Positions 56,058-64,000 of a stretch of 64,000 bases of DNA are shown piece by piece. The number at the start of each line of letters is the position of its first letter. Positions within the stretch are counted from its first letter, which is position 1. The position numbers were made by a program, and so were the translations under genes. Under the pieces are notes generated by a model that was not told where the DNA came from, did not search any database, and saw only the letters and a list, made by a program, of their open reading frames with translations. The DNA is from Porphyra umbilicalis (taxonomy: Eukaryota; Rhodophyta; Bangiophyceae; Bangiales; Bangiaceae): the NCBI GenBank assembly GCA_002049455.2, contig KV919028.1, positions 46,340 through 110,339 on the forward strand, given 5' to 3'.

Positions 56058-59000
56058 ATGACCTCCTCCGGATCCCCCTCCATGTCCCCCTCTCCGGCCC
56101 CCTCCTCGCCCGCCGCCTTCCTCGCCACGATCCCCAACGACCCAACGTCCTACGACGACATCCTCGCCCGCCTCCGCGCCATCGGATCCTCCTCGTCAAC
56201 CTCCTGGTCGCCGGCCGACATCAACCTCTCCACCGCCATGGCAATCGGGGACTTCCCCGTCACCTCCCTCTCCCGTCGCCAACTCACGGCCGTGTCCATG
56301 GCCGTCCACGACCTCTGGCCGCCCAACCCCACGGTCAACCTCCACCGCACAACCGGCGGCCTCACCCGCCTCCAGCTCCTCCAACTCTACCTCGACGGGG
56401 AACACGAGCAGATCCAGGGCTTCGGCGCCCCCTCTTCGCCCCTCGTCGCCCCTCTCCCTCCCGCTCCCGCCCCGCTGCCCCCGCCGCCTGCCCCGCCTGC
56501 CCCCCCGTCTCGCCCAGCCACTCCGCCCCCACCTCCCCGGCCGTCCACGCCCCCGCCCCGTTCGCCTGTCGCCGCCGCCGCCCTCCCCCCCGTCCGCGGC
56601 GCCCCTTCTTCTCACCCTCCCTCCACCGCCATCCGCGCCGTCGCCCAGTACTACACCGCCGATCGCCAGTACGGCGGCCTGGACGACGAGTCCCTCACCC
56701 GCGCGCGCTCCAACTTCACCAGCATCTGTGACGCGTTCTCGGTCCCGCGCTCCCTCCGCGCAACCTGCATCCCCTTCGCCCTGCGCCTGAGTGAACACAA
56801 CCTCCCCGCCCTCGCCCAGGACTCCCGCGGCCTCCCTGAGGACGCCATCTGGGAGGTCATCCACTCCCGCGTCTACTCCGCCGCCCGCACCCTGCGCATC
56901 CGCGAACAGTGGCAGTCCACCACTTACCGCTCCGAGCCCGTCCTCACTAACGACACCGCCGTCTCCCGCTTCGAGCGCATGATCTCCCGCCTTTCCCTCC
57001 TTCAGTCCCAGCTGCCCCCGCGCTATCACACCGCCGCCATGCTCGCCGACAAGGTCCTGGACACCGTCCGTGGCGAATGGTTCGCCGCCTCCCTCCTCGC
57101 CGGTGCCGCCCACCACAATCCCCACGAGCTCGCCGCCCAGGCCAAGCTGCTCCTCGCCACCGGCCCCCCCGGCATCCGTACTCCCGCCGCGCTCTCCCCC
57201 CCCGCCGCCCCCCCCGTCCCGCACGCCACCGCCTTCCTCGCCTCCACCCCCGCCCCCGACGTTCCCCTTCCCTCTGCCTCCGACACCTGGACCGTGGACA
57301 CCACCACCCCCGACGACTCCCGCCCCAACGACGTCTTCTACGTCCTACGCCGCTTCCGTGGCGGCGCCGACCGCCCATACCGCACAGAGTCGTCCCCCGC
57401 CCGCCCGTACCGCGGCCCCGGGCCGGCCAACCCCTGCCGCATCTGCCGTGGCACAGATCACTTCGCCCGCACGTGCCCCTCCCTGCGCCCCAAGCCCCTC
57501 GCCTCCCCCACCTCCGCCAACCTCGCCTTCCCCACCTCTACCGACGCCGTCCTGCCCCTCCCCCCGCCGCCAACCCCCCGGCCGCCCCCGCCGCCCCGGC
57601 CGCCGCCTCCCCCCCCGACGTCGACTACGACGCTGTGTGGCACCTCCCCACGCTCCCCCTCTCGGCCGTCTACGCCGCCCCCGAAGTCGACATCTCCACC
57701 GCTATCGCGGACATCGGCACGCCCGGCAATATCGTCGGTGACTCCTGGTTGCGCCGCCACCCCCAACTCGCGACGTCCCCGCTCCAACCCGCCACCACCC
57801 GCTACGCACTCGGCCACGACGTGCCCCCGTCCCTCGGCCGCCTCTCCCTCCGCATCACCACCACCGACACTGCCGGCCGCGCCCTCTCCTTTGACCTGCC
57901 GGACGTCCATGTCCTCCGCCACACGGCCGTCCCCCTCCTCCTGGGCCTCCAGTCGCACAAGCGCCTGCGTCTCGTGGTCGACACCCATCGCGACATCATC
58001 CTCTTCGGCCGCGCCCGCCGCCCGGTCCTCTGCCGCCTCCAACGCGGCCACCTCACCCTACCCCCGCCGCCGCCCCGCCCTTCCGCCGCCCCCGCCCCCT
58101 TCGCCTCCTTCTACACCCGCTCGGAGCTTGGCCTTGCCCACCGCCAATTTGGGCACGCCAGTGTTGACGCCCTGCTCAGGGCGTTCCCGCCCACCACCTT
58201 CACCCCTGCCGACGTGGCCATCCTGCGCGACGTCGCCCGCTCGTGCATCCCGTGCCAACAATTCGCCCACCTGCCCCGCCGCCCCCGCCATGCCCTCCCG
58301 CCCCGCCCACTCACGTTCAACCGCGTCCTCGCTCTGGACACCTTTCAGTTGCGCCCCGACCTCCCCAAGGTCCTTGACGTTACTTGCCTCCACACTGACT
58401 TTGGCCTCGGCCGCTTTGTCCCCGCCATGCGCGGCTCTCACACCTTTGCTATCCTGTACCTCGTCTGGTTTTGCATCTGGGGCTGCCCCGACACTATCCT
58501 CTCCGACCGCCGCTCTGAGGTTGAGAACGACGCCTTCATTGGCGCCCTTCACTCCATGGGTGTCCATTGGCGCCCCATCCCCACCGAGGCCCCTTGGGGC
58601 ATCGGCCGCAACGAGCGCCACCATGGTCCTATCCGCGACGCCTACCTCCGCATCTCGGCCGAGACGCCCCTACTCGCACCCGACCTGGCCCTGGCCATGG
58701 CTTACAAGGCCCGCAACGATGCCCCCCGCGCCCACGGCTCCTCCCCCACCGCGGCCGTCACCGGCGAGGCCCCGCGCCTCCTGATCGGCCCCAACCACCA
58801 CGCCGACCCCACAATCGCCGCCCGCCACAAAGCCATGCAGACCGCACGCAACACCATGGAGCACTACACGGCCGCTGACCGCCTCCGCGGTGCCCTTTCC
58901 CATCCTGGCACAACCGTCCCTTTCGTCGAACTCGGCCAGGAGGTCTGGTTCCACCGCGACCGCCACGGCTGGCTCCGAGGTACCGTCCACTCGCTCGACG

Positions 59001-60861
59001 GGAAAACCGTGTACGTACGACACAACGGCCAACTTTTTTCCTCCCACGAGTCCCGAACCAAGCCCTTCGTCTCCCGCCGACCACCCGCCCCGCCCGCCGC
59101 CGCCCCTCGCCCCTCCCCTGCCGCCGCCGCCCCTCGCCCCGACTCGGCCCCCGCTGCCCCCATCCGCACCAACACCGCCGCCCCGCCCGTCGCCCCGCCC
59201 CTCCCCGCCGCCTCCCGTGTCTTCCTCTCCCCCGCCGTCAGCCCCGACTCCCCGGCCCACCCCCGCTGGGACGCCGCCAAGGCGACCGAGATCGCCGTCT
59301 TCGACTCCATCGACTGCAAGTCTGCCATCCCCGCCCACTCCGTCCCCGCCGGCCGACAAATCTTTCACTACCTCTGGCGTGTCACCCATAAGCCCAACCG
59401 CGGCAACGGCAAGCCGGCCGAGCGGGCCCGCTACTGCATCGCCGGCAACCGTGACTGGCACAAGGCCAGCACCGTCGCCACGTCCCCCGTCACCCCCCAA
59501 CGCGCCATCCGCGCGGTCGTCGCCGCCTCCGTCATCCTCCGATTCACCCTGCACACGGAAGACTTCCTCCGCGCCTACCTCCAGTCGGACCGCCTCACCG
59601 ACCCCGTTTACGCCTGGGCGCCCCCCGAGGCCGGCCTCCCCGACGGCAAGGTGTGGAAATTCCACCGCGCCATGTACGGGAAAAACGATGCCGGCCGTCA
59701 CTTCCACTTCAACACCCAGTCCCGCTTCCTCACAATCCCCGACATCACCCTCAGCTCGGCATTCGACACCATCTACCTCGTCCCGCTCCGCGGCGCCATC
59801 TCCACGTATGTCGACGACACCCTCAACGCCGGCGACCCCGCCTTCCTCGCCTCCGTCGCCACCGTCCTCAAGTCCTACTCCACCCACCGACCCGACCACG
59901 GCAACATCCAGTTCGCGGGCATCACCGCCCGCACCGACAACTCCGGCATCCACTGCGACGCCGGCCCTTACGCCGCCGCCCTCACCCCGCTGCCGCTGTC
60001 CCCCCGCTCTCCTCCCCACTGCCCGACCCCAAGGCCCTCCACTCCCTCGCGGCCAAGCTCCTGTGGGTGGGCGGCGTCGCCCGTCCCGACGTCCTCACCA
60101 ATGCCACCCACCTCGCCAAGCTCCCCAACCCCACCGGCGCCAACGCTCGCCGCGCCAACGACACCCTCGCCGCCATCGCACGCCACCCCATCTCCCTCCA
60201 ATACCCCCCCCTCGACCCTGCCTCCCTCTGCTTGGACGTCTACGCCGACTACTCCGGCTCCGCCACCTCCCCCCTGGACCGCCGCCAACTCGGGTACCTG
60301 ATCGCCCTGGTCGACGCCTCCCGCCGCTTTTCCCTTCTGCACTGGGCCTCCCACCGCCCCCACCGCGTGTGTCGCGGCTCCTGCGCTGGCGAGCTCCTCG
60401 CCCTCGCCGACGCCGTCGCCGCCGCCCTCGACGTGCGCCTCCTGCTGCAAGAGCTCCTCTCCCGCCGGATCCCCCTCGCCGCGTACACGGATTCCTCCGC
60501 CGCCTACGACTTGGTCACGTCCTTCAAGGACCCGACGGACATGACCGGCAAGAACGACCTTTTCATGCTCCGACGCTCCCTCCTGTCCGGCTCTATCCAC
60601 GCCATTTCCCTCGTCCAAGGCGCCGACAACCCCGCCGACGCGCTATCAAAGCCCTCGTACGCCCGCCCCGCGCCCAACCCCGCCCTCACCTATGCCCTCT
60701 TGGCCGGCAAGCTCCATGTCCCCGTCATCTCCTGCACGACGTCCGCCGGCTACCGCAACGCCCCCCGCGACGCTGCGCCCTCGCCGCGCCGCGCCCCGCG
60801 GCCCCCGTCGCCTGCCCGCGCCGACGAGGGGGGAGTTTGCCCCCCCCCTCGCGACCTCTGA
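56058..60861 (+). mobile_element. Copia-type retrotransposon polyprotein, frame-broken twice
   Basis: Domain order gag, protease, integrase, reverse transcriptase, RNase H, as in Copia. gag starts at ATG 56058 (context ACCGCCATGA). It contains a CCHC knuckle (CRICRGTDHFARTC, about 57435-57476). Between about 57540 and 57640 coding passes to the -1 frame. That frame carries a protease-like IADIGTPGNIVGDSWL, integrase zinc site (HRQFGH ... CIPC), integrase DDE residues (LALDTFQ, ILSDRRS, EAPWGIGRNER), and reverse transcriptase with HTEDFLRAYLQS and TYVDDTL (59809). Near 60000 it changes -1 again to the RNase H frame (VYADYSGS, CAGELLALADA, YTDSSAAYD, NPADALSKP), which stops at 60861. Each change lies in a C-run and could be a missing C in the assembly, a real inactivating deletion, or programmed slippage. 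The rest has no stops, suggesting a young copy. Confidence 0.85.
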
Positions 60862-61051
60862 CGATGGCCAACTCGCCCAGGCCTCGTCCACGCCCGCTCG
60901 CCGCCCCACGCCGCCACGACCGCCACGTTGCCGACGACCCGGCCGCGGCCACGCCACCGCCCCCCTCCCCCGCCACGCCCCCGTGTCCAAGACGACACGA
61001 CATCGACTTGGCCACGGTTGCGCTCGCCTCGGCTCGCCTACGACCGGGGAG

Positions 61052-61247
61052 TGTGGAACGTCCGGCCCACAACTGGTCCGCATCTGGTTTCCCGGACTGC
61101 CGATTTCGTTAGACTTATTGTCGCATCTCCCGCTTGACCTTTCAATCATCGTATCTCCGACTTGACCTCACTGATCTTATATAAACCGCCACCCCGCCGC
61201 CGGACCGACGACGGCTGCGGCGGTCAGCCTTCTTTGACATATTCACA
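61052..61247 (+). repeat. Candidate Copia 3' LTR
   Basis: The segment begins TGTGGAACG just after the purine-rich CGACCGGGGAG and ends ATATTCACA, so its ends are inverted (TGTG/CACA). A TATATAAA box lies at about 61178. No matching copy was seen before gag, so the LTR call rests on position and end structure only. Confidence 0.35.
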
Positions 61248-62989
61248 CATATGGCCCCCCCGTGCACGCGCCGTTTGCTGTTTGCCACTTGGTCAGGCCA
61301 GTTCGCTGCCAACCCACGGCCACTCCCACTCGATCAGGCTCGCCCCATCCTCGGGCCGCCACGCCCGCTGCTGCCGCAACCCCCACCGCCGGCCGCCGCC
61401 CCGCCCCTGGACGCGGCCCCCGCCCACTGGCGCCGCCCCCGCCCCTGATCGTGGCCCCCGCCGCCGCCGCCGCCGCTGCCGCTGCCGCCGCCCCCGCACC
61501 CGCACCCGCACCCACCCTCGCCCCGTCTCTGCACTCGCCGCCGCCGTCGCCGCCGCCCCCGCCCCAGCCCCCGCGGCCGCAGCCCCCCGCCGCCGCCGCC
61601 CCCGCCCGTGGCCGCGGCTCCCGCCGCTGGCGCCGGCTCCCGCCCCTGGCCGCCTCCTCTCAGGCTCATTAGAGTGGCGTGAGTACTGGGCTGGTGAAAG
61701 AGGTGTCGCCGTGGGTGGTGGATTGAGGTGGGGTACGGGGTGAGGGGGGAGGATTGGTACTGAGGCGCAGGTGGAGCATGGTACAGGGTGGGGGGGCAGT
61801 GAGGTTTGGGTAGGATCCGAGGTAGAAAACTGAGTGGGGGTGGAATCGGGGTACTGACTGGGCGTGTTTCTGGCGACCGGGGCGTGGTAGCCAAGCGGGC
61901 GCGGGGGGGTGAAGGTGGCGTGTTCTCAAGAAAAACATCTTGGGACAGACCCTCTCTGTCGCCACATCCTGACCACTGTATTCGGTAGGATCGCTGACAC
62001 TGCTCAGTCCAGTGGATCACACGTCTGTCTGATGACACTGCACAATCCAGTGGAATCGTTGGTTGCGCTTCCCTACCTGCCTACAGCGGCTCTCGTTGTG
62101 TTTTCACAGAAAAAGTACCATTGCACATCACTAGCAATGATATGTGTGCTTCCTGGCCAGCTGCGAGAAGAAAATATGCTGCTGGGTACACTTGCTTCAC
62201 GCGTTCCTTCACTCGTGCAGTCCTGCTCACGTCCGAGGTGCGTCGAGCACTTCTGGGACAAACATGAGCAAAACATAACTTTCTTGGATAGGATCATGGT
62301 TGGGTCTTTGAAGGGCGCTGGTTACGGCATTGTGGGTCTTTTTCTACACAAAGGCTTCTTTCATACCGTTTCTGCCCTCCAAAGGTAACAGTCACCAGTA
62401 CCCGACACCACCTCCCCAGCCTACCATACCCATCCATGCCCCAGAAGTTTTAGGGCACTGCAACCGGCATGTACCAGCCCCTCAGTAGAGCCCAAGAGAC
62501 GGGATACTACCATCACAGGAAGCCTGGAGGACGGCCTCTGTGACAAACTGTCCGCAAACCTCCCGAGCTATGGGCACGAGCTGACTACAGAGGTCCCAAG
62601 TTACAAAAGTATTCTAAGCCACTCCTGAAGTTGTGTACACCCCGCCCAAGGGATGTGTCCATGGTATGCCGCCCCCCACCGACGTGTATAGCAACTCAAC
62701 GGTTGCTCCTTTCGGGTACGGAGGCAACAAAGTCATGGGTGGTCAACAACACGCTTTACAAGGTTCGATACACATGGAGTAGCACAGAGACTGTACGGGC
62801 TCCATAGGAGTCGCCAGGGAAAAGTAAAACACGGCACTATACCCCCCCAACAGATCACACCAAGCCAGCCCTGTCCCCGACGGCACCTACCCCGTCCCCC
62901 GAGCCAGGGGGAAGTGGCAGGGGAAAAGCCACCCGCCGGTGGCGCGAGCCGCGCTGGGGGCCGGCAACGAACGCTGCAGCAGTCGCCAC

Positions 62990-63680
62990 GGGGACGGCGG
63001 CAGCCGGCGGCGGCGGCGGCCGGTGGTGGCGGCGACGGCAGGCAGGGGCTGCCGCGGCAGGGGGCTGAGGCGGCAGATGTGATGGCCGAGGGCCGCGGCG
63101 ACCGCACGCTAGGGCGGCGGCGGCAGAGGGCGGCGGCGGTCGGGGCGGGGGCGGCGCGCCGGGGCGGCGGCGGCGGGGCGCGGCGGCGGCCGGGGTGGAG
63201 TGGCGGGGCAGGGGCGGCGGCGGTGGCGGCGGGCGCCGGGACAGCGGTGGCGGGGCGGGGGCGGCGAGGACGGCGGCGGGGCGGGGGCGGGCGGGGGTGG
63301 CGCGGCGGGGGCGGCGGCGGCTGCCGGGGCGGCGGTGGCGGGGCGGGGGCGGCGAGGACGGCGGCGGCGGCGGCTGCCGGGGCGGCGGTGGCGGGGCGGG
63401 GGCGGCGAGGACGGCGGCGGGCGGGGGGGCGGGGCGGGGTGGCGGGGCGGGGCGGCGGCGGCTGCCGGGCGGCGGTGGCGGGGCGGGAGCGGCGAGGACG
63501 GCGGCGGCGGCGGCTGCCGGGGCGGCGGTGGCGGGGCGGGCGGCGAGGACGGCGGCGGGGCGGGGGCGGGAGCGGGGTGGCGGGGCGGGAGCGGCGGCGG
63601 CGGCCGGGGCGGCGTGGCGGGCGGGGGGCGGCGGTACGCGGCGGGCGGGGGCGGCGGCGGCGGGAGGGGGGGGCGGTGGT
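62990..63680. repeat. G-rich tandem tract
   Basis: About 700 bp is almost free of A and T, made of imperfect 40-60-bp units (GGGGCGGCGAGGACGGCGG core). The strand is strongly G-biased with many GGGG runs, so G-quadruplexes are likely. All six frames stay open for long distances without coding meaning. Confidence 0.8.
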
Positions 63681-63892
63681 GGCGTGGTCATGACGGCGGT
63701 CACGCTGCACAGGACGTCGGTGAGGCATGTGGGGGGGTCGTGCGTCGCGGTGTATGGACAGTGGAGCAGGGGTCCGTGATCAGGACCTACGAGCTATTCA
63801 AAGGTGGCCCTATGTGGTAGATATGCCCAGATACAATCCGGAAATGTGTTGAGGAGCGCCACTTGTCACACAGGCACGGCACCTGATTGGTA

Positions 63893-63966
63893 GAGGAGCC
63901 TTCGTGATGTGGCACTTGCCTTCGGGATCTGGCTGCCAGTTCCCGAAGGCTGTGGTTTCCCTGGTT
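63893..63966. repeat. CCTTCGTGATGTGG repeat cluster, right copy
   Basis: Its complement (GGGAAACCACAGCCTTCGGG ... CACATCACGAAGGC) matches the cluster at 55730-55815 in inverted orientation. Confidence 0.65.
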
Positions 63967-64000
63967 GATCGACGGGTGCAGTGTGCGACAAATCCATCGC

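Larger units (their letters stand above)
60862..64000. other. No recognised gene; GC-rich low-complexity DNA
   Basis: 61380-61660 is C-rich with CCG repeats. 61680-62980 is mixed DNA whose open frames begin with non-ATG codons and show no domain. 62990-63680 is a G-rich tandem tract built on GGCGGCGGCGGCTGCCGG and GGGGCGGGGGCGGCGAGG units. Confidence 0.65.

Noticed and set aside
61909-62388. 159-codon plus-strand frame
   Set aside because: It opens with GTG, shows no domain, and lies in mixed non-coding DNA.

Overview
The window looks like nuclear DNA of a eukaryotic alga, most probably a bangialean red alga (Porphyra/Pyropia type). This is inference from several signs: GC-rich coding DNA with strong G/C third positions, spliceosomal introns with GTACGT/GTATGT/GTGAGT donors, a bacterial-type DNA gyrase A carrying a transit-peptide-like N-terminus behind a perfect Kozak start, and a dense, varied load of DNA transposons and Copia elements. 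No tRNA, rRNA or CRISPR array was recognised.

Only four genes look like host genes. gyrA (21520-24765, +) is probably organelle-targeted. A small secreted-type cysteine-containing protein (25188-25865, -) lies convergent to it. A long ApbE (FAD:protein FMN transferase) protein carries C-terminal flavin-reductase-like domains (48529-about 51660, -). A three-exon HNH endonuclease of the alphaproteobacterial/mitochondrial type lies at 53015-54844 (-). The two minus-strand genes at 48-55 kb are neighbours and are both of bacterial ancestry.

The rest is mobile or repetitive. From left to right: a zinc-knuckle ORF (402-1484); a 5.6-kb foldback element with about 1.6-kb, near-identical inverted arms and 493-bp tandem outer repeats (1660-7262); a Tc1/IS630-like DDE transposase (7331-8344); low-information decayed DNA with a transposase-like fragment (14487-15317); an internally deleted Copia element with intact target-site duplication (16099-17968); a 12.2-kb region bounded by 25-bp inverted repeats that holds a Plavaka/CACTA-like transposase and a divergent accessory gene with an 87-bp coding minisatellite (27177-39424); a PIF/Harbinger-like group (42063-46087) with a split transposase, an unrecognised ORF and a SANT-like protein broken by one TAG; two small MITE-like foldbacks (46688-47148 and 52254-52381); and a nearly complete Copia polyprotein broken by two -1 frame changes at C-runs (56058-60861). 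The right end is GC-rich low-complexity DNA.

The best candidates for something undescribed are the 12.2-kb two-gene transposon with its arrays of short palindromic and TGACTC motifs, the foldback element, and the ApbE/flavin-reductase fusion.
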